Shown here: positions 1 to 8,757 of the stretch, in pieces
Layout: every line of letters begins with the position of its first letter
Numbering within the stretch: the first letter of the stretch is position 1
DNA from: Streptomyces maremycinicus
GTDB lineage: Bacteria; Actinomycetota; Actinomycetes; Streptomycetales; Streptomycetaceae
Length of the DNA stretch: 64,000 nt
Assembly (NCBI RefSeq): GCF_001184025.1
Contig: NZ_BBYG01000016.1
Coordinates: 124,001-188,000 of the forward strand
Direction of reading: 5' to 3'
Program-made: the position numbers and the translations under genes
Notes under the pieces: model-generated
Told to the model about the DNA's origin: nothing
The model's input: the letters and a program-made list of their open reading frames with translations, nothing else
Databases searched by the model: none

Positions 1-77
1 CCGTCACCGTTCCGTCTCTCTCTGTGCGGCTGCTGTTCGAACACCGCCGCATCGCGCGGAACGTTACCGTATCGCGA

Positions 78-554
78 TCAGACAACCACTTCGACGCCCT
101 CGCCCGGCGCTGCACCTGACACCCGTTCGGATTCCAGTGCCTGCTGAAGGATGATCACAGCGGCTGCCTGGTCGATCACCGAGCGGCCCTTCTTCGCTTT
201 CACACCCGAGGCACGCAGTCCCTGACTGGCTGTCACCGTCGTCATCCTCTCGTCCACCAGACGTACGGACACGGGCGCGATTTTGTTCGCCAGCTCCTGT
301 GCGAAGCCGCGGACCTTGACCGCCGCCGGGCCCTCGCCCCCCTTGAGGGAGCGAGGCAGACCCACGACGACCTCGATCGGCTCGTACTCCTCGACCAGTT
401 GTCCGAGTCGGCGGTAGGCCGCGGGGAGGTCCCGGCCGGGGACCGTCTCCACCGGAGTGGCGAGGATCCCGTCGGGGTCGCACGAGGCGACCCCGATCCG
501 GGCGTCCCCGACGTCGATCGCGAGTCGACGGCCCTTCCGCATCGTCCGGCTCAC
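78..554 (-). CDS. ruvX: RuvX/YqgF-family Holliday junction resolvase-like protein
   Basis: A 158-residue protein of the YqgF/RuvX RNase H-fold family, linked to 16S rRNA 5'-end maturation and Holliday junction resolution. The N-terminal strand carries the AIDVGDARIGVA signature with the first catalytic Asp. VVGLPRSLKGG follows near the middle, VDERMTT after it, and a C-terminal DQAAAVIIL stretch supplies the last acidic residue. The length is normal for the family. The GTG start overlaps the alaS stop in a GTGA, so the two are translationally coupled; an ATG four codons downstream (542) is the alternative start. The next gene in this order in streptomycetes is mltG, which would lie beyond the window edge. 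The first 77 bases hold no complete gene. Confidence 0.93.
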   Translation of the reverse strand: MSRTMRKGRRLAIDVGDARIGVASCDPDGILATPVETVPGRDLPAAYRRLGQLVEEYEPIEVVVGLPRSLKGGEGPAAVKVRGFAQELANKIAPVSVRLVDERMTTVTASQGLRASGVKAKKGRSVIDQAAAVIILQQALESERVSGAAPGEGVEVVV

Positions 555-3223
555 TTGGCCGTTTCCGCCACGAGCCGCTCGACGGCGTCGACGGCGTCGC
601 CGACGGCGGCCGGGTTCTGGCCACCGCCCTGGGCGACGTCCGGCTTGCCGCCACCGCCGCCGCCGAGGGTCTTGGCGGCCGTACGGACCAGTTCACCGGC
701 CTTGAGACCGCGCTCGCGGGCCGCCTCGTTGGTGGCGATGACCGTCAGCGGCTTGCCGTTGTTCACCGTGAACAGGGCGACCACGGCGGCCCGGCCGCCC
801 TGGATGCGGCCGCGCACGTCGAGGACGAGCCTGCGCAGGTCGTCGGGGGTCGTGCCGTCCGGGACCTGACCGGTGACGACGGCGACACCGCTGACGTCCT
901 TGGCGGACTCCACGAGACCGGCGGCGGCCTGGAGGACCTTCTCCGCGCGGAACTTCTCGATCTCCTTCTCGGCGTCCTTCAGCTTGCCGAGCATGGCGGA
1001 GACCTTTTCCGGGAGCTCCTCCGGACGGCCCTTGATCAGCTCCTGGAGCTGGGCGACGACCGTGTGCTCCCGGGCCAGGAAGTTGTAGGCGTCGACGCCG
1101 ACGAGGGCCTCGATGCGGCGGACCCCCGAGCCGATCGACGACTCGCCGAGCAGCTTCACCAGGCCCAGCTGGGAGGTGTTGTGCACGTGCGTGCCACCGC
1201 ACAGCTCCTTGGAGAAGTCGCCGATGGTCACCACCCGGACCCGCTCGCCGTACTTCTCGCCGAACTCCGCGATGGCGCCCTGCTTCTTGGCCTCGTCGAT
1301 GCCCATGACCTCGGCCTGGACGTCCAGGTCGCGGGCGAGGATCTCGTTGATCTTCTGCTCGACGTCGGTCATCACCGCCGTCGGGACGGCGGACGGGGAA
1401 CCGAAGTCGAAGCGGAAGCGGCCGGGCTGGTTCTCGGAACCGGCCTGGGCGGCCGTCGGGCCGAGGGCGTCGCGCAGCGCCTGGTGGGTGAGGTGGGTGG
1501 CCGAGTGGGCACGGGCGATGGCCGTGCGGCGGCGGCGGTCGATCGAGGCGTGGGCCTTGGCGCCGAGCGTGACCTCGCCGACCTGGACGACGCCCTTGTG
1601 GACGTACACGCCGGGCACCGGCTTCTGGGTGTCGCGGATCTCGATGACGGCGCCGGTGTCCACCCTGATGCGGCCGGTGTCGCCGATCTGGCCACCGCCC
1701 TCGGCGTAGAACGGGGTGCGGTCGAGGACGATCTCGACCTCGTCGCCCTCGGTGGCGGCCGGCGAGGAGGCACCGTCGACGAGGATGCCGACGATCGTCG
1801 ACTCGCCCTCGGTGTCCGAGTAGCCGATGAAGTCGGTCGCCCCGGCACGGTCGGCGATCTCGCGGTAGGCGCCCACGCCGGCGTGCCCGGTCTTCTTGGC
1901 CTGGGCGTCGGCCTTGGCGCGCTCCCGCTGCTCCTTCATCAGGCGGCGGAAGCCGTCCTCGTCCACGGACAGCCCCTGCTCGGCGGCCATCTCGAGGGTG
2001 AGGTCGATCGGGAAGCCCCAGGTGTCGTGGAGCAGGAAGGCCTTGTCACCGGCGAGGACCGAGCCACCGGACTGCTTGGTCTCGGTGACGGCGGTGTCGA
2101 GGATGTTGGTGCCGGCCTTGAGCGTCTTGAGGAAGGCGTTCTCCTCGGCGAGGGCGACCTTCTCGATGCGCTCGCGGTCGGTGACGAGCTCGGGGTACTG
2201 CTGGCCCATCATCTCGATGACGGTGTCGATGAGGTCCTTGACGACCGGACCGGTGGCACCGAGGAGGCGCATGTTGCGGATGGCGCGGCGCATGATGCGG
2301 CGCAGGACGTAACCGCGGCCCTCGTTGCCGGGGGTGACACCGTCGCCGATGAGCATCACGGAGGTGCGCATGTGGTCGGTGACCACGCGCAGCGAGACGT
2401 CCGAGTCGTGGGCCTCGCCGTACTCGACACCGGTCAGCTCGGTGGCCTTCTTGATGACGGCCATCGAGGTGTCGATCTCGTACATGTTCTGCACGCCTTG
2501 CAGGATCATCGCCAGACGCTCGAGTCCGAGGCCCGTGTCGATGTTCTTGCTGGGCAGCTCGCCGAGGATCTCGAAGTTGTCCTTGCCGATGCCCTCGCCG
2601 CGCTCGTACTGCATGAAGACGAGGTTCCAGATCTCCACGTACCGCTCGTCGTTGACGGCGGGGCCGCCCTCGACACCGAACTCGGGGCCGCGGTCGTAGT
2701 TGATCTCGGAACAGGGGCCGCAGGGTCCGGGGACGCCCATGGACCAGTAGTTGTCCTTCATGCCGAGGCGCTGGATGCGCTCCTTCGGCACGCCGACGAC
2801 CTCGTGCCACAGCCGCTCGGCCTCGTCGTCGTCCTTGTAGACGGTGATCCAGAGGCGCTCCGGGTCCAGGCCGTAACCGCCCTTGTCCTGGGGGCTGGTG
2901 AGCAGCTCCCAGGCGTACTTGATGGCGCCTTCCTTGAAGTAGTCGCCGAAGGAGAAGTTGCCGCACATCTGGAAGAACGTGCCGTGGCGGGTGGTCTTGC
3001 CGACCTCTTCGATGTCGGGCGTGCGCACGCACTTCTGCACGCTGGTGGCGCGCGCCCACGGCGGCTTGACCTCACCGAGGAAGTACGGCTTGAAGGGGAC
3101 CATGCCGGCGGGGACCAGGAGCAGAGTCGGGTCGTCCGCGATGAGCGACGCCGAAGGGACGACGGTGTGCCCGCGCTCCTCGTAGAAGCTCAGCCAGCGG
3201 CGGCGGATCTCGGCCGACTCCAT
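551..3223 (-). CDS. alaS: Alanyl-tRNA synthetase
   Basis: An 890-residue class II alanyl-tRNA synthetase that charges tRNA-Ala in the cytoplasm. The N-terminal catalytic domain begins with the typical ESAEIRRRWLSFYEERGH helix and includes the TSVQKCVRT block. The editing domain is intact: HSATH at about 573-577 and CGGTH at about 675-679 are the zinc and editing residues. The C-terminal C-Ala domain ends in the glycine-rich LGGGGGGKPDVAQGGG signature. The length is standard. The ATG shares one base with the stop of the upstream small gene (TGATG), and the stop overlaps the ruvX start, so three to four genes are probably cotranscribed. No truncation or missing motif was seen. Confidence 0.98.
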   Translation of the reverse strand: MESAEIRRRWLSFYEERGHTVVPSASLIADDPTLLLVPAGMVPFKPYFLGEVKPPWARATSVQKCVRTPDIEEVGKTTRHGTFFQMCGNFSFGDYFKEGAIKYAWELLTSPQDKGGYGLDPERLWITVYKDDDEAERLWHEVVGVPKERIQRLGMKDNYWSMGVPGPCGPCSEINYDRGPEFGVEGGPAVNDERYVEIWNLVFMQYERGEGIGKDNFEILGELPSKNIDTGLGLERLAMILQGVQNMYEIDTSMAVIKKATELTGVEYGEAHDSDVSLRVVTDHMRTSVMLIGDGVTPGNEGRGYVLRRIMRRAIRNMRLLGATGPVVKDLIDTVIEMMGQQYPELVTDRERIEKVALAEENAFLKTLKAGTNILDTAVTETKQSGGSVLAGDKAFLLHDTWGFPIDLTLEMAAEQGLSVDEDGFRRLMKEQRERAKADAQAKKTGHAGVGAYREIADRAGATDFIGYSDTEGESTIVGILVDGASSPAATEGDEVEIVLDRTPFYAEGGGQIGDTGRIRVDTGAVIEIRDTQKPVPGVYVHKGVVQVGEVTLGAKAHASIDRRRRTAIARAHSATHLTHQALRDALGPTAAQAGSENQPGRFRFDFGSPSAVPTAVMTDVEQKINEILARDLDVQAEVMGIDEAKKQGAIAEFGEKYGERVRVVTIGDFSKELCGGTHVHNTSQLGLVKLLGESSIGSGVRRIEALVGVDAYNFLAREHTVVAQLQELIKGRPEELPEKVSAMLGKLKDAEKEIEKFRAEKVLQAAAGLVESAKDVSGVAVVTGQVPDGTTPDDLRRLVLDVRGRIQGGRAAVVALFTVNNGKPLTVIATNEAARERGLKAGELVRTAAKTLGGGGGGKPDVAQGGGQNPAAVGDAVDAVERLVAETAK

Positions 3224-3579
3224 CAGTGGTCCTCATTCCGGTTGTGCGAGTACGTCGTGTTCTCGATGTGCTCGGGGTACGTGGGGGTACTGCGGTTGTT
3301 CTCGATGGCGGTGTACCGCCGGGGCGCGGGGAGTTCGGGGTCCGCGTGGATCCCCAGCGCCTCCCCCAGCTCGGCCTCCCGCTGGGCCATGTTGTCGCGG
3401 ACGTCGAGCGCGAAACCCACCGCGCGGTCCTTGAGGCGCGCTCCCGTCTCGAGCGCCTTGTTGGCCGCGGTCGCGGCGAGGCTCTCGGGGGTCAGCTGCT
3501 TCAGCTTGCGATTGACCTTGGTGGTGGCCCAGACACCGGCGGCGACGCCCGTGGTGAACCAGAAGGTACGGCGGAACAT
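3223..3579 (-). CDS. Small conserved actinobacterial protein with N-terminal membrane segment
   Basis: A 118-residue protein resembling the uncharacterised actinobacterial family I recall as DUF6167. The N-terminus MFRRTFWFTTGVAAGVWATTKVNRK is a short hydrophobic helix followed by basic residues, so it is probably a single-pass membrane or membrane-associated protein. The middle is a charged helix (residues 25-75) and the tail is Asn-, Thr- and His-rich, probably disordered. An in-frame start 24 bases upstream (3603) exists, but it would overlap the preceding gene; 3579 leaves a 7-base gap with a GAGGG about 12 bases upstream. It sits between the DUF948 gene and alaS, a constant neighbourhood in Streptomyces. 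Function unknown. Confidence 0.85.
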   Translation of the reverse strand: MFRRTFWFTTGVAAGVWATTKVNRKLKQLTPESLAATAANKALETGARLKDRAVGFALDVRDNMAQREAELGEALGIHADPELPAPRRYTAIENNRSTPTYPEHIENTTYSHNRNEDH

Positions 3580-3586
3580 CGCGGTC

Positions 3587-4027
3587 TCAGTCCCTCTTTC
3601 CACGGGGCTTGCGCTTCTCCCGCCGGGAGACCGTTCGGCCCACGATCACGGTGCGCCGGGGTTCCCTGGCGGGCACGTCGTCCTTGCGGCCGCCGAGGGC
3701 CCGGCGCACGCCGTAGCCGAAGGCGGCGACCTTCACCAGGGGGCCGCCGAAGGTGGAGGCGACCGTGGTGGACAGCGCCGAGGCGTTCGACGTGACTTCC
3801 TGGACGTCGGTGGCGATCGCGTCGACCCGGTCGATCTGGGTCTGCGCGGAACGCACCGCGGCGGAGGCGTCGGCCAGCAGCGGGACGGCCTGCTCGGTCA
3901 CGTCGGCGACGAGTCTGGTGGTCGCCCTGAGCGTCTGGGCCAGCCTCGCCAGCGCGACGGCCAGGAAGGAGACCAGGATCGCCCAGAACACGGCCACCAG
4001 GATGCCGGCCACCTCTCCACCGGACAC
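3587..4027 (-). CDS. DUF948 domain membrane protein
   Basis: A 146-residue protein with an N-terminal transmembrane helix (about residues 5-27, GGEVAGILVAVFWAILVSFLA). A long amphipathic helical region follows, of the type seen in DUF948 proteins (LAQTLRATTRLVADVTEQAVPLLADASAAV), then a basic tail rich in Arg and Lys. DUF948 proteins are Gram-positive membrane-anchored coiled-coil-like proteins without a defined biochemical role. The GTG start is preceded by GGGAGCGG at good spacing. It is probably the first gene of the operon running into alaS and ruvX, since rpsD upstream ends in a strong stem-loop. Confidence 0.85.
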   Translation of the reverse strand: MSGGEVAGILVAVFWAILVSFLAVALARLAQTLRATTRLVADVTEQAVPLLADASAAVRSAQTQIDRVDAIATDVQEVTSNASALSTTVASTFGGPLVKVAAFGYGVRRALGGRKDDVPAREPRRTVIVGRTVSRREKRKPRGKRD

Positions 4028-4120
4028 TGCGCACCCGCTCCCTGTCTGACGAACACCTATCTCTGGAGGCGAGCCTATCGCGCCGGCGCCGGCGTTCCGT
4101 ACCGGATTAGGCGTGCGAAA

Positions 4121-4163
4121 GCCCGCCGTCCCACCTGCCCGGAAGGGCAGGGGGACGACGGGC
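4121..4163 (-). terminator. Two-tiered stem-loop downstream of rpsD
   Basis: An outer stem GCCCGCCGTCCC pairs with GGGACGACGGGC (one G:U or mismatch position). It encloses an inner hairpin CTGCCC-GGAA-GGGCAG. On the minus strand it follows the rpsD stop by about 48 bases and ends in GGGCTTTCG. It separates rpsD from the DUF948-alaS operon. Confidence 0.7.
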
Positions 4164-4210
4164 CTTGACGCAGAAGTCCTACGACCGCCGCGGACCGATC
4201 CGGAAGGGGA

Positions 4211-4825
4211 TCAGCGGGCGTAGTACTCGACGACGAGCTGCTCGTCGCAGATCACCGGGATCTCCTTGCGGTTCGGCTCGCGGTCCAGGCGGAACGCCAG
4301 GGCGCCGAGGTTCACCTGGAGGTAGCGCGGGGTCTCGCCGTCGGGGGCGAAGCCACCGGCGCGGGAGACCTCGAACAGCGTCTTGCCGCGGCTGCGCTCG
4401 CGGACCATGACGACGTCGTCCGGCTTGACGCGGAAGGACGGCTTGTCGACCTTCTGGCCGTTGACCTCGATGTGGCCGTGGACGACCATCTGGCGGGCCT
4501 GGTAGATCGTGCGGGCGATGCCCGAACGCAGGACCAGCGCGTCGAGACGGCGCTCGAGCTCGATGATCAGGGCCTCACCGGTCTTGCCCTGGACCTTGGA
4601 GGCACGCTCGTAGGCGCGGACGAGCTGGCGCTCGGACACGTCGTACTGCGCGCGCAGACGCTGCTTCTCGAGCAGACGGACCTTGTAGTCCGAGTTCTGC
4701 TTGCGGCCACGGCCGTGCTCGCCCGGCGGGTAGGGGCGGGCCTCGAAGTACTTGACGGCCTTCGGGGTCAGCGCGATGCCGAGGGCACGCGACTTCTTGA
4801 CCTTGGGACGGGACTGGTTAGCCAC
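4211..4825 (-). CDS. rpsD: 30S ribosomal protein S4
   Basis: The 204-residue ribosomal protein S4, a primary 16S rRNA binder at the 5' domain. The GTG start gives ANQSRPKVKKSRALGIALTP, the Streptomyces form with the long N-terminus and without the zinc-binding Cys cluster found in some S4 proteins. The S4 RNA-binding domain is clear (RLDALVLRSGIARTIYQARQMVVHGHIEVNG). A longer open frame extends upstream to 5107, but that extra part is compositional noise and 204 residues is the family length. It is monocistronic here: the gene before it (rarA) ends 304 bases upstream and a stem-loop follows. S4 is often autoregulatory; no leader structure was worked out. Confidence 0.98.
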   Translation of the reverse strand: MANQSRPKVKKSRALGIALTPKAVKYFEARPYPPGEHGRGRKQNSDYKVRLLEKQRLRAQYDVSERQLVRAYERASKVQGKTGEALIIELERRLDALVLRSGIARTIYQARQMVVHGHIEVNGQKVDKPSFRVKPDDVVMVRERSRGKTLFEVSRAGGFAPDGETPRYLQVNLGALAFRLDREPNRKEIPVICDEQLVVEYYAR

Positions 4826-5129
4826 TGTCTTTTGTCTCTTTCCTGAATTTCGGCTTGTCAGAGTTAAGGGAGGTCGCATCCGCAGCCGGGGAGACCCGCC
4901 GGGTCCGCGTGGGACCTGTCGGGCAGCCGCTCCCCTGATCTGGGCACATACGTGCAGCACGCGAGTGGCCCACCGACCGTTCCCTGAGCTCCGGGTGGTG
5001 GTGGGCTGCCCGCGACACCGTTCGACGGTGCGCGACGCTCCTGGAGCGAGGTCCGAGGACCGGTGCTCCGGCCGACTGTCCTGTTCTGACTGCACGGGAC
5101 GCGGCACTTCGGGCGAGTCTACAGGGTGC
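4826..5129. promoter_or_regulatory. Gene-free rpsD leader and promoter region
   Basis: These 304 bases lie between the rarA stop and the rpsD GTG. They must contain the rpsD promoter and a 5' untranslated leader. No convincing small gene, tRNA or long hairpin was seen. The AT-rich stretch just before the start (TGTCTTTTGTCTCTTTCCTG on the plus strand, so AGGAAAGAGACAAAAGACA on the minus strand) contains the ribosome-binding site. Confidence 0.5.
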
Positions 5130-6485
5130 TCAGGACCCGTCGCGACCGAGGTGCTGCCTGGTCCACTCGACCGCGTCCGCGTAGCGGGCCTCGGCGCCGT
5201 GCCGGGTGGGCTCGTAGTACGCGCGGTCCTTGATGGCGTCCGGCGCGTACTGCTGGGCGGCGATGCCCTCGGGCAGGTCGTGCGGATACACGTACCCCTG
5301 CGCGTGCCCCAGCTTGGCGGCGCCCTTGTAGTGCCCGTCGCGCAGATGCGGCGGGACCGGGCCGGCCAGTCCCTTGCGCACGTCCTCCAGGGCGGCGCCG
5401 ATCGCGGTCGTCGCGGCGTTGGACTTGGGCGCGAGGGCGAGGGCGATGGTGGTGTGGCTGAGCGTGAGGGCCGCCTCGGGGAAGCCGATCATGGCGACGG
5501 CCTGGGCGGCGGCGACCGCGAGGGGCAGCGCTCCGGGATCGGCGAGGCCGATGTCCTCGCTGGCGGAGATCATCAGGCGGCGGGCGATGAACCGCGGGTC
5601 CTCGCCGGCCTCGATCATGCGGGCCAGGTAGTGCAGGGCCGCGTCGACGTCCGAGCCCCGGATGGACTTGATGAGGGCGCTGGCGACGTCGTAGTGCTGG
5701 TCGCCGTCACGGTCGTACTTCACCGCCGCGCGGTCGACCGTCTGCTCCAGGGTCTGGAGGCTGATCTCGCTCTCGTCCTGGTCCAGGGCCGCTCCGGCGG
5801 CCGCCTCCAGGGCGGTGAGCGCGCGGCGGGCGTCGCCGCCGGCGATGCGCAGCAGATGCGCCTCGGTGTCCTCGGGGAGGGTGAGGGAGCCCTTGAGGCC
5901 GCGGTCGTCGGTCAGGGCGCGTCGGACGAGGTCGCGGAGGTCGTCGTCCGTGAGGGGTTCGAGGGTCAGCAGTAGGGAGCGGGAGAGCAGGGGCGAGATG
6001 ATCGAGAAGTACGGGTTCTCGGTGGTCGCCGCGATCAGTGTCACCCAGCGGTTCTCGACGGCCGGCAGGAGGGAGTCCTGCTGGGCCTTGCTGAAGCGGT
6101 GGATCTCGTCGAGGAAGAGGACGGTCTCCTTGCCGTAGCCGCCGATGGCGCGGCGGGCGCCGTCGATGACGGCGCGCACCTCCTTGACGCCCGCGGTGAT
6201 GGCCGACAGCTCGACGAACCGCTTGTTGGTGGCCTTGGAGACGACGTACGCCAGGGTCGTCTTCCCGGTGCCGGGCGGCCCCCAGAGGATCACCGAGGAG
6301 GGTCCGGCCGGGCCGGTCGCGCCCTCGCCGACCAGGCGGCGCAGGGGTGAGCCGGGCTTCAGCAGGTGCTGCTGGCCCACCACCTCGTCGAGGGTGCGCG
6401 GGCGCATCCGGACCGCCAGGGGGCTCCCGGCTGGGTCCTTCTCCTGGCGGTCTTCGGCTGCGGCGGTGAACAGGTCGGGCTCCAC
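5130..6485 (-). CDS. rarA: Replication-associated recombination protein A (MgsA/RarA family AAA+ ATPase)
   Basis: A 451-residue AAA+ ATPase of the RarA/MgsA/WRNIP1 family, which acts at stalled or collapsed replication forks. The N-terminus has PLAVRMRPRTLDEVVGQ, then Walker A GPPGTGKTT, Walker B LFLDEIHRFS and the sensor 1 region AATTENPYF. The C-terminal tetramerisation domain has the family block SAFIKSIRGSD-like ALIKSIRGSDVDAALHYL and the closing YEPTRHGAEARYADAVEWTRQHLG. Length is normal. The GTG start is the first in frame. It stands alone between rpsD and the VKOR-like gene, all on the minus strand; 59 bases separate it from the upstream gene. Confidence 0.95.
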   Translation of the reverse strand: MEPDLFTAAAEDRQEKDPAGSPLAVRMRPRTLDEVVGQQHLLKPGSPLRRLVGEGATGPAGPSSVILWGPPGTGKTTLAYVVSKATNKRFVELSAITAGVKEVRAVIDGARRAIGGYGKETVLFLDEIHRFSKAQQDSLLPAVENRWVTLIAATTENPYFSIISPLLSRSLLLTLEPLTDDDLRDLVRRALTDDRGLKGSLTLPEDTEAHLLRIAGGDARRALTALEAAAGAALDQDESEISLQTLEQTVDRAAVKYDRDGDQHYDVASALIKSIRGSDVDAALHYLARMIEAGEDPRFIARRLMISASEDIGLADPGALPLAVAAAQAVAMIGFPEAALTLSHTTIALALAPKSNAATTAIGAALEDVRKGLAGPVPPHLRDGHYKGAAKLGHAQGYVYPHDLPEGIAAQQYAPDAIKDRAYYEPTRHGAEARYADAVEWTRQHLGRDGS

Positions 6486-6544
6486 ACGTCGGAGCCTACG
6501 TCAGAGGTCCGACAGTGGGCTTCGACGCCCTTGCGGTACGGGGC

Positions 6545-7201
6545 TCAGGCCCAGAGGTCCGCGCCCCAGCGGGTCAGGATCAGCATGGCGATGATGCCGA
6601 CGTGGGTGACGGGCAGGACCCAGGTGAACTCGGCGAGGAAACGCCTCAGCCAGCCCGGCGCGGGCAGGAGGCCGTTGCGCACGTTGAACGAGGTGACGTA
6701 CCAGAACATGGTGATCGTCGCGACCCAGGCCAGCGAGCACCACAGGCACAGGGCGTTGATCTCGTACAGCGACTGGTACTGGAGCCAGGTGCAGAAGCCC
6801 ACGCCGAAGAGCGTGCCGAAGTTGAAGGTCAGCCAGTACCAGCGGGGGAAGGCGACCCGGGTCAGCAGGCTCATGCCGACGCAGATCACGATGCCGTAGG
6901 CGACGAGACCGAGCATCGGGTTGGGGAACCCGAAGGCGGCGGCCTGCTTGCTCTCCATGACGCTGCCGCAGCTGATGATCGGGCTGATGCTGCAACTGGG
7001 CGTGAAGGTCTTGCCCTCGACCTTGGCCTCGAGGATCTTGAACTTGTCGAGCGTGATGACCCATGCGGCGAGCAGACCGGCGGCGCCGGTGATCAGCAGC
7101 AGGATCGCGAACGCACGGCTGCCGCCCACGGTCCGGGGCTCGGTCGCGGCGACGCGCTCGGGCTCCTGGGTGGAGACGTCCTTGACTGTCGTCTTGCTCA
7201 T
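6545..7201 (-). CDS. Vitamin K epoxide reductase (VKOR) family membrane protein
   Basis: A 218-residue integral membrane protein of the VKOR family, which in actinobacteria reoxidises or supports DsbA-like disulfide catalysts. There is a cytoplasmic N-terminus (residues 1-28), then about five transmembrane helices. The active-site CxxC is present as CLWC in NALCLWCSLAWVATI. The loop cysteine pair is visible as SCSISPIISCGS. An in-frame GTG one codon upstream (7204) is an alternative start. The DsbA-like gene at 53 kb could be a functional partner, but nothing here links them directly. The upstream 220 bases hold only its promoter and the hisS terminator. Confidence 0.9.
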   Translation of the reverse strand: MSKTTVKDVSTQEPERVAATEPRTVGGSRAFAILLLITGAAGLLAAWVITLDKFKILEAKVEGKTFTPSCSISPIISCGSVMESKQAAAFGFPNPMLGLVAYGIVICVGMSLLTRVAFPRWYWLTFNFGTLFGVGFCTWLQYQSLYEINALCLWCSLAWVATITMFWYVTSFNVRNGLLPAPGWLRRFLAEFTWVLPVTHVGIIAMLILTRWGADLWA

Positions 7202-7427
7202 CACGCCGATCCGTCACTTGAGAGTTGGACCATCTTCGGGCAGGGGCCATTGTGCCGCACCGGGCCGGGTGCGCACCGTTCGGTGCGCATAAGGAAGTAC
7301 GTACGGCCGCCCCGCGGCGTTCGGTTCCGGCCAAGGCCAGGCGCGCGACGGCACACGCGCGCGGCCCCCGGGCGGGAGTCCCCTCGCGAGGGCGAACGGG
7401 CGGCCGCCGGGTTGACGCCCCGGCGCA

Positions 7428-7467
7428 CGAGGAAGGCGCCGGGTCGGACGACCCGGCGCCTTCCTCG
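7428..7467 (-). terminator. Perfect 18-bp stem terminator of hisS
   Basis: CGAGGAAGGCGCCGGGTC at 7428-7445 pairs perfectly with 7450-7467 around a GGAC loop. It starts 15 bases after the hisS stop on the minus strand. The stem is symmetrical, so it could also block reads from the other side. It has no clear U-tract, as is common in Streptomyces. Confidence 0.85.
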
Positions 7468-7481
7468 GACGGTGACGCCCG

Positions 7482-8744
7482 CTAGCCCAGCTTCGACTCG
7501 AGCTCGGCCACGATCTCGTTGACGCCGATCGCCGTCTGCTCGCCGGACTCCATGTCCTTGAGCTGGACGACGCCCTCGGCGAGGTCGCGTTCGCCCGCCA
7601 CGATCGTGTAGCGGGCCCCGCTGCGGTTGGCGCTCTTCATGGCGCCCTTGAGCCCCCGGGAGCCGTACGAGAAGTCCGCCGCGACGCCGAGCTTGCGCAG
7701 TTCGGTGACCTTCGCGAAGAGGACCCGGCGGGCCTCCTCGCCGAGCGGGACGGCGAACACGGAGGTCGCGGCGGGCAGTTCCAGCTCCACGCCCTCCGCC
7801 TCCAGCGCCAGCACCGTGCGGTCGACGCCCAGCGCCCAGCCCACCGACGGCAGCGCGGGGCCGCCGATCATCTCGGACAGACCGTCGTAGCGGCCGCCGC
7901 CGCCCACCGCGGACTGGGAGCCGAGCCCGTCGTGGACGAACTCGAAGGTCGTACGGGTGTAGTAGTCGAGTCCGCGCACCAGCTTCGGGTCGTCCTCGAA
8001 GACCACGCCGGCCGCCGTGATCAGCTCCCGGACCTCCTCGTGGTACGCCTTGCACGCGTCGCAGAGGTAGTCACGCAGCAGCGGCGCGCCGCCGAGCTGC
8101 TTCTGGACCGCCTCGCGCTTGTCGTCCAGGACCCGCAGCGGGTTGATCTCCGCGCGGCGCAGCGTGTCCTCGTCGAGGTCCAGGCCCCGCAGGAAGTTCT
8201 GGAGCGCCTCCCGGTAGACCGGGCGGCACTCCTTGTCGCCGAGGCTGTTGAGCAGGATGCGGAACCGGCGCAGCCCCAGCGACCGGTACGCCTGGTCGGC
8301 CAGGATGATCAGCTCGGCGTCCAGCGCCGGGTCCTCCGCGCCGATCGCCTCGGCGCCGACCTGCGAGAAGTGCCGGTACCGGCCCGCCTGCGGCTTCTCG
8401 TAACGGTAGTACGAGCCCGAGTACCAGAGCTTGACCGGCAGGTTGCCCTGCTTGTGCAGGTTCGCCTCCAGGGCGGCGCGCAGTACGGACGCCGTGCCCT
8501 CCGGGCGCAGGGCCAGCTGATCGCCTCCCTTGGTCTCGAAGGCGTACATCTCCTTGCTGACGATGTCGGTGGACTCACCCACACCGCGCGCGAACAGGTT
8601 GACGTCCTCGAAGCCGGGCGTCTCGACGTAGCCGTAGCCGGAGTTGCGCAGCGGGGCGGCGATCGCCTCGCGCACCGCGAGGAACTTCGCGGACCGCGGC
8701 GGAATCAGGTCGTACGTGCCCTTGGGGGCCTGAAAGGTACTCAC
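7482..8744 (-). CDS. hisS: Histidyl-tRNA synthetase
   Basis: A 420-residue class II histidyl-tRNA synthetase. The GTG start yields STFQAPKGTYDLIPPRSAKF, the standard Streptomyces N-terminus; the longer frame up to 8897 overlaps the upstream hydrolase and is rejected. Motif 2 is in the block KLWYSGSYYRYEKPQAGRYR. The two histidine-specific signatures are LVRGLDYYTRTTFEF and the GGGRYDGL block. The C-terminal anticodon-binding domain closes with the GVNEIVAELESKLG end. The gene begins 13 bases after an MBL-fold hydrolase gene, so the two form an operon ended by the 18-bp stem terminator. Confidence 0.97.
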   Translation of the reverse strand: MSTFQAPKGTYDLIPPRSAKFLAVREAIAAPLRNSGYGYVETPGFEDVNLFARGVGESTDIVSKEMYAFETKGGDQLALRPEGTASVLRAALEANLHKQGNLPVKLWYSGSYYRYEKPQAGRYRHFSQVGAEAIGAEDPALDAELIILADQAYRSLGLRRFRILLNSLGDKECRPVYREALQNFLRGLDLDEDTLRRAEINPLRVLDDKREAVQKQLGGAPLLRDYLCDACKAYHEEVRELITAAGVVFEDDPKLVRGLDYYTRTTFEFVHDGLGSQSAVGGGGRYDGLSEMIGGPALPSVGWALGVDRTVLALEAEGVELELPAATSVFAVPLGEEARRVLFAKVTELRKLGVAADFSYGSRGLKGAMKSANRSGARYTIVAGERDLAEGVVQLKDMESGEQTAIGVNEIVAELESKLG

Positions 8745-8757
8745 GGAAGGTCTCTCG

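Noticed and set aside
1064..4168. A 1034-codon plus-strand frame over alaS and its neighbours
   Set aside because: It is the antisense shadow of alaS and the two small genes, typical of high-GC coding DNA.
4826..5107. Longer version of rpsD starting at 5107
   Set aside because: The family is about 204 residues long and the extra N-terminus has no S4-like sequence. GTG at 4825 is the normal start.
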